DNA of 64,000 nt from Welwitschia mirabilis. Taxonomy: Eukaryota > Gnetophyta > Gnetopsida > Welwitschiales. A program made the translations under genes and the position numbers. Positions 1 through 9,835 of this stretch are shown one piece after another. The notes under the pieces were generated by a model, which worked only from the letters and a program-made list of their open reading frames with translations, ran no database searches and was not told the origin of the DNA. The stretch lies in assembly GCA_051453625.1 (NCBI GenBank), contig JBOZIK010000001.1:134431326-134495325 (forward strand), written 5' to 3'. The first letter of the stretch is position 1, and every line of letters begins with the position of its first letter.

Positions 1-1000
1 TAGTATATCCCATGGAAAAGAAAAGCTAGGTATAGGATTCCCAAGTATAAGGTTAGGAATTTCAAGAATATTCAAGATATACTATTAGAATAATCCAAGA
101 TGTGACTAAGATAGACTAAGAATGCACTCATGAAGAAATCCAAGATGTACTACCAAAACAATCCAAGATGCATTGCTAAAATAATCAAAGATGCATAGTT
201 AGAATAATTCAAGGTATGATCAAGGTAGTCCAAGAAGTGATGAAGACCTCATTTTATATTATCTTCTTTATTTTTAACCCACAACAAATTTAAGGAATCC
301 AATTGCATACAATTAAGAGGGATAAAATAATCATATTTATGCACATTTTTCCCTTTTCTTCTTGAAGGTTCAATCTCATTGTCTTGTGACTCATAACAGA
401 GAGTATCACTCTCTGATGTTCGAACAACTAGTTACTTGGCTAGTTTTAATTCTCTTATTTAATAATCTTTAGTCATGATCAATAGTTAACACAAGTTGTA
501 TATAGATAAATTGGGGTTCAAAAAGATAGAAAAAGATTTTACAATATATAAGATTCTAAGAAACTATGACACAAGGTGTACATAATAAGAACAAAACTTA
601 TAAGCTCCAAAATGATATTACAAGATACTAATGAAGGATTTATGAAATACTAAAAGCATGGAAGTATTACAAAATAAAAAGGGAATGTAAGAACAAGACC
701 ATCAAAGAAATAAATAGAGCCTTGAGTCATACCTAATGTTAGATGAAGACTTTGAGAACTTTTGAAGAATTTAAGAATTTCTAAAAGCCTAAAAGTCCAA
801 TGCTTTCCAAGCTTCAAGTTCAAAATCATTAAGATACAATAACAAAGGATTTATCAGAAATATGAAAATAAAAGGAGAAAGGGGGTCTTATTTATAATAA
901 AAGAAGGTAAGGATATGAAGAGACACAAGGATATGAAGTGATAACATCATGAAAAGAAGGTTGTAAGGATTCCATAACCTCTAATCATTGCTTTCACTAA
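1..1000 (-). repeat. Gypsy LTR fragment (family M)
   Basis: No coding frame. The stretch about 230-500 matches 45930-46200 in the same orientation over several hundred bases, including the stretch around the 'cagagag' motif. The 45-kb copy lies in an LTR whose primer-binding site is on the minus strand, so this piece is inferred to be a minus-strand LTR remnant. Its outer limits are uncertain and it is cut by the window edge. Confidence 0.5.
60..235. repeat. Degenerate minisatellite, about 25-30 bp units
   Basis: Variants of the phrase 'aatccaagatg' recur about every 25-30 bases (near 91, 138, 166 and 189, with weaker copies beyond). Spacing and sequence are irregular, as in an old tandem array inside an LTR. 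Confidence 0.5.
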
Positions 1001-1569
1001 TAATTGGTGCATTAATATTTCATCATAATTATAAATAATAAATAGTCAACATTCGACTACTTACAATTATACAATAAAAAATTAAGTTAAGCCACTTAAT
1101 AAGTAATTCTAATAGCTACATAAAAATATTTTTCATAATGAACAAATGTTAAATGAAAGAAAGTGCAGCATCATAGTTATGGGTATTACTTAGCATGCAC
1201 TACTAAAATAATATATTAAAATAAACTAGCATAATGCATCCCAATAATTATAGTTATTACAAGAGTCTTTTCATATGCATAAAAATAAGAAATAAGAAAA
1301 TAATATAATATAACCACTACTTTAGCCACTAAAGATTATAATTAAATTACCAAGGAATTACCACAAAAATAGTAATATGAATTATGATTGTTACAAGAAA
1401 GAAAGCACTTAAAATAATAATTACAACACAATAAAATTTCACAAAGTAATTACATATCAATAATAAGAAAATAATTAAAGAATACAGTAATTAAATCAGC
1501 TTAATAAACTCGATAACAACAAAGTTATTTTTAATTTAATTTTTACTTAACTAAATAGGCTAAATCTTT
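1001..1569. other. AT-rich stretch, nothing recognised
   Basis: Very A-rich sequence without open frames, domain remnants or clear repeats. It probably belongs to surrounding LTR remnants, but I see no match in the window that shows this. Confidence 0.5.
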
Positions 1570-1881
1570 AAACATTTAAAAATTTGGACGTGATGTGTTT
1601 CTTATCATGAGTTATACACTTCATTGTGTATTCCTTACTACAATTTCATGCCTTTAATATGTATTCTTATTTGAGTCTTTTAAATGTTCCAAAATTAGAA
1701 TGTGATGCTATTAGGTAAACTATCATCATATAGTTCTCTTGAGGGGGTAGCCTGTGGGATGTCAAGCGTACATCTTTCACTCATAATCTAATTATTTCAT
1801 TTTATTAGTTAATTATATAATTAGTTAACCAAATTTTAAAAAATTTAGGTGTAATTTGAATGTAAAATTAAGTGTGTTACA
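1570..1881 (+). repeat. 3' end of a gypsy LTR (family P)
   Basis: About 300 bases match 12440-12736 on the same strand, including a shared 'ggggtagcct' block and the ending 'aattaagtgtgtta'. The copy ends in TTACA, three bases before a primer-binding site, which fixes it as the 3' end of an LTR. The LTR start is not identifiable. Confidence 0.65.
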
Positions 1882-1884
1882 TTT

Positions 1885-1896
1885 TGGTATCAGATG
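1885..1896 (+). other. Primer-binding site (initiator-Met tRNA type)
   Basis: The sequence TGGTATCAGATG matches the plant initiator-Met primer site TGGTATCAGAGC at 10 of 12 positions. It lies three bases after an LTR end in TTACA, the expected place for priming minus-strand DNA synthesis. Confidence 0.65.
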
Positions 1897-1993
1897 TGAT
1901 CTATAGTAAGTTATCATAACAATTGATTAATGATTAAAAGTGATATGTCTAATGCATCAATGTCTAATGGCATTTTCCAAGAGAAATCTTCTC

Positions 1994-2006
1994 AAGAAAG
2001 GAAGGA
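1994..2006 (+). other. Polypurine tract before an LTR start
   Basis: An all-purine run (aagaaaggaagga) lies directly before TGTAATACCC, a common start of plant gypsy LTRs. It is the likely plus-strand primer. Only about 100 bases separate it from the primer-binding site at 1885. Confidence 0.5.
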
Positions 2007-2940
2007 TGTAATACCCTTGCTTTTATCATGCGCCTAGTCATGAAAGAGATTAATTAAGTTAGATTATGATTGGGATTTGATTTAGTGATTATCTTAATGA
2101 TGATTAATTATTATGTTAATTGATTAGTTAAGAAAGTAGCCAAGAGATGATAAGGAAGATTAAGATGATGTTAATACCATAACAAGAATGATTAAGGGTT
2201 AAGGTATATATGATTTATGATAAATGATTAACTAAAGATTAAAAATAAAATGGAATTAACTTATATGAAATATCATATGTAGAGTAATTAAATATGTAAA
2301 ATGTTAATATAAATATTAAGGTGTTATTAGAAATACATATATTGAATGGAATTATTAAATGTTAATGTTTCAAATAATTTTAAAGGAAAGTTATGCCAAT
2401 TATTAATAAGGACAGGTGTTATGGCAATAATTTAGAAAGATGGCAGTATGCATGTTAATTGATGAGCTGGTAAGTATTCTGACAAATTAAGCATTGAATG
2501 GCCACATATTAATAATGTGACACTTTGAAGGAAAAGAAGATGTCTTCTTGCATGATGACTTCATGCTAATTGACAAGTGGCCATTTTTGAAATTCAAGTG
2601 CCTTGAAAAGGCTAATCTTACAATTAAAAAGGCTTAGACAATTGTTTGATAATCAGTGAAGACCTTGTGATACTCATGGTTGGCGGAGAAGAAGAAGGAG
2701 AAAGGATAATTTCTCCTACAATTTTAATTTATGAGATAAGTCCATTAGCCTTTCCTAGTTGAAATTATTTCATTGCATAATATAAATATTCTTTTATTAG
2801 ATAAAGGCTATGAAAGAAATAATAAATATAGTTGGAAATATGTTTTTCTCATATAAAGAAATGCTAGTTACCTTTAGATGTTGACTTAAATTTAGTTTAT
2901 TTATTAATTAGGAATTTAGAATTAGAAGGGAATGAATTAT
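2007..2940 (+). repeat. Start of a gypsy LTR, truncated
   Basis: Begins TGTAATACCC just after a polypurine tract. TGTAA here and TTACA at 1881 form the inverted LTR termini expected of one family. No matching LTR end is found downstream, so the right limit is a guess. The interior is AT-rich without coding sequence. Confidence 0.45.
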
Positions 2941-2945
2941 AGTCA

Positions 2946-3132
2946 TTAGATGAATTTATCAAATGTTAGTTTAGTGCATTTTTTTTGGTTAATACGAGTT
3001 AAAATTAGAATTACTAGTCAAATAAATTGTTAATTAGAATTAGATGAATTTATAAAATGTTAGTTTAATGCATTTTTTTGGTTAATATGAGTTAAAATTA
3101 GAATTACTAGTCAAATAAATTGTTAATTAGAA
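2946..3132. repeat. Tandem duplication, 94 + 93 bp
   Basis: Unit 1 (2946-3039) and unit 2 (3040-3132) are nearly identical; each begins ttagatgaattta and ends in an aattgttaattagaa-type phrase. They differ by a few substitutions and a one-base change in a T run. A simple local duplication. Confidence 0.9.
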
Positions 3133-3886
3133 TTAACTTAAAATATATTAGAGTTTTAATTAGCGAAAGGGATTTTCTGCCTATGACTTCATTAAGATAT
3201 GGTTTGTTAAACAATAGGGTTGGAAATACATTAAAGAAAAAAAGGAACTAACTAGGAACAATAGCAAATAGTTGTGCACATTAGTTACAAGATTGTATTA
3301 TTACTTCCGAGAAATTTTAGGCCTTCTCAAAAGAAATATTTTTATTGTAACATATAGAATCTTACATTAAAGAGATACTAAAACTCTAAAGTTTATTCCC
3401 TTTCATAAGGATAAGGGAAAATAGCAATTAAACCACACGTGTTAACTTTAAAACTTTTATCCTGTAGCACTAACAAAACTCTGAACAAAAGTATGCACTA
3501 TGGTTTAAACTCATTTAACAATATAGAGGTCACATTGATAATAAGAATATAAGACAATACAATCACTTAAGAATGGACTTTGCTTCGAAACATCACAATT
3601 GAACTTTTTTAGAACCATACATTTTGCATTATAAGCTAGTTAACCCAGCACATGTCGCATAGCAATGTTGCATGTTTTATGTAACAGCATATCTATCTAT
3701 AATACTATTATTACTAGTTTCTATGACAAGAGGTTAGAACATGGTTCATTACCTACATAACATCTTTTGATACTTCACTTGTTTGCGAAGTATTTCTCTA
3801 AGCCCTGTGAGGAAGGAAACTAGCCATGGAAGAATCATCAGTGCTGCTCTAAAAACCCAAAAAAAAAAAAGGGTTATGAGTGCCGA
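3133..3886. other. Non-coding stretch, nothing recognised
   Basis: No domain remnants. GC rises towards the right. A run of 12 A at about 3849-3860 does not lead into any element I can identify. Confidence 0.5.
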
Positions 3887-3901
3887 AGTAACCCAAGACT
3901 T
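3887..3901. repeat. 15-bp TSD, left copy
   Basis: The sequence agtaacccaagactt is repeated exactly at 4919-4933. The two copies bracket a LINE fragment whose T-run (minus-strand poly-A) starts beside this copy. This is the signature of target-primed reverse transcription. Confidence 0.85.
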
Positions 3902-4918
3902 TTTTTTTTTGAATGAAATTTAGGGTGCTTTCATTACTAGTGCTTTCTAAGAACAACTCATCCAAAAACCGTGGGGGTGGGCAGCACCAGGCTGGGACAA
4001 AGTCCGGCTAGGCTGTCAATCTGCTACACTGAACAACATGGAAACTCTGCCCAGATAGAGCATCTTCAGAAATAAAAGGCCAGAATAAACCATACAAGCG
4101 TATGGGTTCTTTACTGGCCCACAATGTGGGGTCTGTGGGGTGTCTAAACTGGGCGGGCGGGCTATTAACGAGCAAAGATAATAGATACAATGGACGGCGT
4201 AGACATGGTCAGAAAACTGACGAAGCAGGAATTCACAGGGCCTGTTGATCACCAAGGTATTCGCCCGTGAAACACCAGGCCTCACTGCTATGCACGTTAA
4301 TTGGCTCATTAGCTGGGGACACAGCAGAATGCCAGGTCCGCTTTTTGCACAGTCTGGGAGCTTGATTTATCTGCCTTGAGGTGCATGGCAACAAAACATC
4401 CAGAGGGAAGACAGGGCAAACGTTGGAGAGCTGGGTATCGAGCTGTCGCCTCCGCTCTGTAGACATTGAGCGCTTTTGGGGTCTTCCCTTCATAAGAACA
4501 GGGGAAACCCACTGGGTGATTCGGCCTGGGACCTCCATCAAGAAATAATGCGCTGCAGGCTGAGACTGGCCCCCAAACCTGCAGCCTGTGCAGGGATTTA
4601 TGGTGGGAAATGCCCAGAAAAAGGGGGACACCATACTTTGAAACCTCTGATATATGCTGGTAACCGCTACACCAAAGAGAGTAACAGAAAAAGCCATCCA
4701 ACTTTGAGGAAGCATGAAGACGTAGCCCTTAGGAACAGAGGACGCATAGTTCCTGCTTCAGCTTCACTCCCGGCCCTGCTGCTAGGAGAGGATAATCATG
4801 GCATGACTAATACGAGCAGAGAAAACACTGGGCCTGAAAGAAGGACCGCTGTTGTGTGCTTGGGGCCGCTTTTGCAAGGCCCAGCCTGCTGGGAGAGAGG
4901 CTTGGGGGCACTGCAGGC
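3902..4918 (-). mobile_element. 5'-truncated LINE 3' end with 15-bp TSD
   Basis: About 1 kb of GC-richer DNA. On the minus strand it ends with a tail that closely resembles the end of the LINE at 27840-27896: both have actagtaatgaaa followed by a tttcattca motif and then poly(A). Exact 15-bp TSDs flank it. The related LINE has about 2 kb of non-coding sequence after its last domain, so this 1 kb is probably all 3' UTR. Moderately long open frames exist on both strands (up to about 160 codons), but none resembles a known protein and they follow from the higher GC. It is among the less decayed insertions here. Confidence 0.8.
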
Positions 4919-4933
4919 AGTAACCCAAGACTT
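4919..4933. repeat. 15-bp TSD, right copy
   Basis: Exact repeat of 3887-3901. It marks the truncated 5' end of the minus-strand LINE fragment; beyond it the pre-insertion sequence resumes. Confidence 0.85.
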
Positions 4934-5340
4934 GCTAAACTCTCGAAGTTGAGTAGGGTGCCTTCGGGATGCTTTGTCTTCTTCAAGCTGCAATTGTGAG
5001 TAATGAGAGTGCCTTTAAGTCGAATAAATGGCCATGGAGGCTATTGATAAAGCCATACTATTCCTATAGGCACGTCGATCCCACGGAGGATGTTCTCAAA
5101 TGCCATAAATGCAGCAATGCTTTAGAATCGAATTTGCCATAGGAATAGAAAACGAGAGAAAATGGCGTTATTTAGGGGCCACGTTGGGTTTTGGAAGGGG
5201 AAGCTCTTTTGGCAATTGCATGCCTTGCAATTGGCACAGGCATAGGGAGCAAAGTAGCCCTATGCAATGGGTCCTACTTGATAGACACTGGGCCAACTTG
5301 CAAGAAGGGAACGCAGCCCAAATTGGAAAAAAGAGAGAGA
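4934..5340. other. GC-richer segment of unknown origin
   Basis: This is the pre-insertion host DNA on the right of the LINE fragment, clearly richer in G and C than most of the window. A 105-codon frame (5109-5426, plus) runs through it but resembles nothing I know. The texture recalls organellar or low-copy DNA, but no mitochondrial or plastid gene is recognisable. Function unknown. Confidence 0.4.
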
Positions 5341-5614
5341 TTAAAAGGGTTGGAACATTAACAATAAATTCATTTATATTAGGTAATAATAACTATTATA
5401 AAATGTTTGAGGTTGGGCGTTTTTAATAAAGAAAGAATCCAACAAAATATTTTGAAAAAAAGAGGAGGAAAGCCTCCTTCAAGCATGTGAAGGTTTTTGG
5501 AAACATAAATATTGCTTTAAAAGAAAAGTTTATTATGTAAGATAGAAGGGTATAAAATAATGGGTAATAATTAGATTATGAATTTTATGACATGAAAGGT
5601 GGAAGGCAAGCCCA

Positions 5615-5700
5615 CATGTCCAAAGTCTTGGTCATGTGGTAAACTTGCTAAGTTATTAATGAAGAGGTTGTAGGTTGAAGTCCCTTTGCTCCACCTTTTC
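5615..5700 (+). repeat. Possible tRNA-derived SINE head
   Basis: An A-box-like sequence (tggtcatgtgg, about 5629-5639) and a B-box-like sequence (ggttgaagtcc, 5673-5683; canonical GGTTCGAATCC) are spaced about as in tRNA genes. The cloverleaf does not fold cleanly, so a SINE head is more likely than a tRNA gene. The 3' end and TSD were not found. Confidence 0.4.
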
Positions 5701-6099
5701 TTCCTTGGAGAAGGGAAAGTGATTTTCTCAAACAAAAAAGTGGGCATTTGCAGTAGAAAGACATGCATTGTTGATTTTTGGGTAATTAAAATAATATTTT
5801 TAATGTATGTTCTTAAATGCCACGAGAATGAGAATATTACAAACAATTTAAACATGTTGGCCTTTCCAAACATGAGGGCTTATTTGTCCAATCTTTATGA
5901 CTACAATGCAACTCAATATGTTGATTTGAGTATGAACTATATGCTTCATTTTCCTTAGCTAAATAATTCCAAATAGAAAGAAAGGGCAATAGAGAGTGGG
6001 AAATTGCATTACAATTTGGTAACTTATTTTCAAAGGCACAACCCTTTCTATGCTTTCATATTGTCGACCATGCCAAAGCTGGTCTAGATCTTTTTTGTT

Positions 6100-7250
6100 T
6101 GTCCACTGTAAGGCAAGATTTAGCCAAAAAGAATCTCTCCTACGCTACTAAGAAAGCAATTTTGCCATTTCGACATTTTATTACATATCTTTTTGATAGT
6201 TTCCTCCCATAACTTTGCTTGAGATTGGTTAGAGGAGAATGGTGCACCTAGATATTTGTTTGTTAATTTTCCTTCAATGCAGTTTAAAACCTACAAAATT
6301 CTCTATCTTGTATTGTGTGGAGAATTAACAAAAAACATTTTAGATTTCTCCTAGTTAATTGATAGACTTGTGTTGGAGGAGAATTGTAAGAGTGTTTTTG
6401 ACTTTGTGCATAATCAATACATTTGAATCTGAGCTTAATAATGTATCACCTATAAATTGAACTAAAGAGATACTTGGAGCACTTGGAGATGGTTTGATTG
6501 AATTTCTTTGGATCAAATGAACAAGAGTATACAATACTATAATGAAAAGAAGAGGGAAGAGAGGGTCTTCTTGTCTTAGGCCAGCTTTTGACAGAATGTA
6601 CTAAAATCTTTTGCGAGTAACAATTATTGAAAAATAGAATAGCTATAAAAGTAAATTGTAGAAAGGAAATAAATCTCTTAGGAAATCCCTTAGGTTGAAG
6701 AATATAAGTAAGATCTCACCATTGGATTGAATCAAAGCTTTAAACATATCTAATTTAAAGAACACTGCTCCTTCTTTTCCTTGAAGCTTGCTTAAACAAT
6801 TTCAGTTGCTAATAAGATACTGTCATGTATAAACGTTCATTTTAAAAACCTATTTATGATGTTGAGATAATATTTGGGAGAATGTTGGCCAATCTTCGTT
6901 TCTAAAATTTGGAGATAATTTTATAGGAAACATAGCATAAACTTATTAGCTTGTAATCTTAAACTTGAACTGCATTTTCCTTTTTTTAGAATTAGATAGA
7001 TAAATGTGTCACTCATTGGAATGACGTAATTACCTTTGTAAAATATCTCATTAGCTAGATCAATGTAGTCTTTTTTTTATAATACTCTAGTAAATTTTGT
7101 AGAATTTCACTAGAAATTCATTTGGACCTAGTGCCTTCTTATTGCTCATGGCTTTAATTGCATTCCAAATCTCCTTCTCTGAGAATGGTTTCTCCCTTCA
7201 TTTTTGATGAGAACAAGAAATGTTTTTTCTTGTAGGAATTCTTTTAATAT
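6100..7250 (-). pseudogene. LINE reverse transcriptase remnant
   Basis: The minus strand shows the RT start (PFSEKEIWNAIKAM near 7150-7190, then KKALGPNEF, a decayed K-APG-DG motif), a FDSIQW block (the usual FD-V-W motif) and a decayed GLRQGDPLSP region near 6580. The catalytic Y-A-D-D box appears as FIGD near 6440, so one catalytic Asp is lost. Several frames must be combined to follow the domain. Inactive. Confidence 0.75.
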
Positions 7251-7789
7251 CAGTCGGTTTTAAGTCAACTATTTAAGAAAAGTATTGTTTGAATTACTAT
7301 GCATATTTTTTGTTTCTTTTGTGTTGTGTTTCAGCTTTCCTTTGATGTTGTAGATAGATCTCATTAGACATTTTATGGCTACTGGCTACTTGAAAACAAT
7401 AGGGAGTAGTCTTATCTTCCTATCTTAACCATTTGTTTATTAGTCTTTTTTTCTAGTATAATTCTTGTTTCAATTCTAGATTATGAAGTTCTGTAAGAAG
7501 ATGTTTTTGTTCATGAGCAATGATTCCACCATACTCATTTTGATTTTGCAGCTTTGCAATTTGGCTTGTTTTTGTTTTTTTTATGATTTTAAACTCTATC
7601 TGCAAATCTCTACACCATTATTTCAAGATATGGCTTAATAAAGACAATTTTTTATTGAAAATGTAAGAAGAAGCGCCTACTATTCCAGTTTGCCAAATTA
7701 ATTTAATAATGTCTAATATCTTTGATTCATTCAATAAAGCTAATTCAAATATAAATATTTTACTTTTCTAAATAGCATAATTATTTCAA

Positions 7790-8480
7790 AGAAATAGTGG
7801 TCCATGATCAGAATGAAGTCAAGGTAAAGCTTTAAGCTTGAAGAGATTTATTAAATTAGGCGTGATAAGATAATGATCAATTTAAGAGGAAATTATATTA
7901 CTACCGATACATAGATTGATCCATGAGTATTTGACTCCGTGAAGATGAAGATCTATAAGATTATGCATCTATAGCCACTTTGTAAATGCTTCCATACCTT
8001 GGTTATAACATAAGAAACCTCCCTTCTTTTCATGGAGTCCCAACACCTAGTTAAAGTCTCTAATAATTACATGATTTGGGTTTAAATCATTTGATACTCT
8101 ATTTAGATAATTAATTCTTTTTGCCAAGTTTGCAGATCATAAAAATTTGTTATCCATAATGTTCCCTTCTCTGTTTCCCAGTATACTATGATATGCTACT
8201 CTGATTTCTTCACTAGAGCGACTTTTCCTTTCCTCCAAAGGACCATTAGCCCTTCTTTACTTCCTCTTACTAGAACAGATATTATTTGTGAATTTCATCT
8301 AAGATTAAAATTTCAGAGTTTTTACTCATTCATTTTTGTTTCCTATAAAATACATATTTCTATTTTCATTTTTATAATAATGGACCATATATGGAAAATC
8401 TCATGAATGCTTCCTACCCCTCTACAATTATAAGATAAAATGATTTTTTAATGCAGGAATGTATTTTGTGTTGATTTTAA
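7790..8480 (-). pseudogene. LINE apurinic-type endonuclease remnant
   Basis: Minus-strand motifs appear in order: HVIIRDFN (8050-8074, from the G-D-F-N motif), then EKKGGF, a YSWIN segment, and SDHGPLF at about 7796-7816 (the S-D-H-x-P motif). These belong to the LINE endonuclease that nicks target DNA. Early stops and the change of GDFN to RDFN show it is dead. Confidence 0.75.
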
Positions 8481-8489
8481 TTGCGAATT

Positions 8490-9832
8490 TCCTCCAAAGC
8501 TTATAACTTCATTTTATTAATAATTTTTATGTACCCTCTTATCATTAAACTAGATGGGGCTTCTGGTTTCATTGTTCTTGCTTTTGTTGTATTAACCTCC
8601 ATATCTATGACATGATGGCCTCTAACTTCTATTTTAATTGGTGGTTTTTTAAAGGGAATATCTACAATTAATTCTACATCTTTCATTGCTCCATGGTTTT
8701 CACTAACATCTATCTGAACATATGTAGCCTTTTCATTATCTGAATCCAATTTATTAGAGGGTCCATCTCCTTCCTCCAAATTAACTTTATCTTGCATATT
8801 GCATGTATTACCATTTGTTTCTCCTTTTTAAAGGAATTCCAAAATATTTGTTGTAGTGTTGTGTTTCTTCATTGGAATGCAATTAGGAGGAAGTAAATCC
8901 TTCTTTTTCCCTTTTTTTTTAATTTTTTTACTTCTTATCATTCCTCTGATTTCTTCTCCTCCTTTATGGCCATTCCATAGGTTTTTGTACTATGGTCTTC
9001 TTTAGCGCATTTAACATAAGGAACTGGAACATTTTCAAATTCTATCTTAAAGGTTTTCAACCCCCATGAGAGGTGCACTTTTAATTCCATTGTTTGTAGA
9101 TTTTTAGGACTAGTAAGAATGTAAACTCTTGCAACTACCATTTTGATTTACTCTAATGTTTGCCTATCTAGTTTGGTAATTTTACCAAATGCCTTTGCCA
9201 CTTCCTAAACAAATATTTCTATAAAAATCTCTAGGTCTAGGTTTACTATGTGAAGGAAATAGGGGATCTCTAAAAGGATATCATCTTTTTCCATGAGAAA
9301 AGGATTTCATTTTCTAAGAGTAAGCCCTCTTATTCCAAAAAAATATGAACCATTGGCCAAAACATTATTCTCACCAATACATAAAGAGAAAACAAAGTGG
9401 ATTAAGCAATAATGAAGAGGGATTACCTCATATGGATTGCTGATCTTCTAGGTTTGGTCACACCATCTATGCATCTTATGAATAAAACATATTCCTCCTA
9501 TTGATAGAAATTTTCCTATTATACTATTTTTATACCTTTGAATAATCTAGCTTTCATATGCCTTTGGAAGCATAATCATGATAGCATTTCCATTTCTCTT
9601 CACTTGAAAGTTCAAATTTGGTTCCTTTTCTTCCATCACTTTTTGGATGAAGAAGCTTCCAAAATGCCTATCGAGTCGAATTTGTAGAAGTCTTGAAGAT
9701 GATAATAATACATGTAATGGCATGCTAGAGCATGTAGTGACATGTTGGGCTTTGTCATTTGTCCTTTATTTTTCCCTCCTACAACTCCTCCCACCGTTTC
9801 TCCTTTGCTTTTAGATTTTTGACCTAATATGG
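8490..9832 (-). pseudogene. LINE ORF1 (DUF4283-like, zinc knuckle)
   Basis: Plant LINE ORF1 binds the element RNA. On the minus strand a DUF4283-like region is read from about 9470 to 9150, passing through ENNVLANGSYFF, and runs on into the 67-codon open frame 8938-9141. That frame ends in a zinc-knuckle remnant (8976-9015): Cys, four residues, His, four residues, then Tyr where the last Cys should be; the first Cys is also lost. A second open frame (8501-8797) is an acidic, low-complexity tail. At least one frameshift and several stops separate these parts. Confidence 0.7.
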
Positions 9833-9835
9833 GAC

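Larger units (their letters stand above)
5990..9835 (-). mobile_element. Old LINE, ORF1-EN-RT (minus)
   Basis: Reading right to left on the minus strand, ORF1, endonuclease and reverse transcriptase follow in normal order with many stops and frameshifts. The 5' end is near 9835, where an ORF1 amino-terminus can be read, with ATA where an ATG would be expected. The 3' end is uncertain: RT similarity fades near 6000 and no tail is visible. The element is much more AT-rich than the LINE fragment at 3902-4918 and clearly older. It cannot be autonomous. Confidence 0.8.

Noticed and set aside
4233-4952. Frames of 130-160 codons on both strands as a host gene
   Set aside because: They lie in a LINE 3' UTR fragment defined by TSD and tail, and none resembles a known protein.
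3902-5340. Mitochondrial or plastid insertion
   Set aside because: The first kilobase is a LINE end. The rest has organelle-like GC, but no organellar gene could be read, so the origin is left open.
5615-5700. Functional tRNA gene
   Set aside because: The B box has several mismatches and no full cloverleaf forms.
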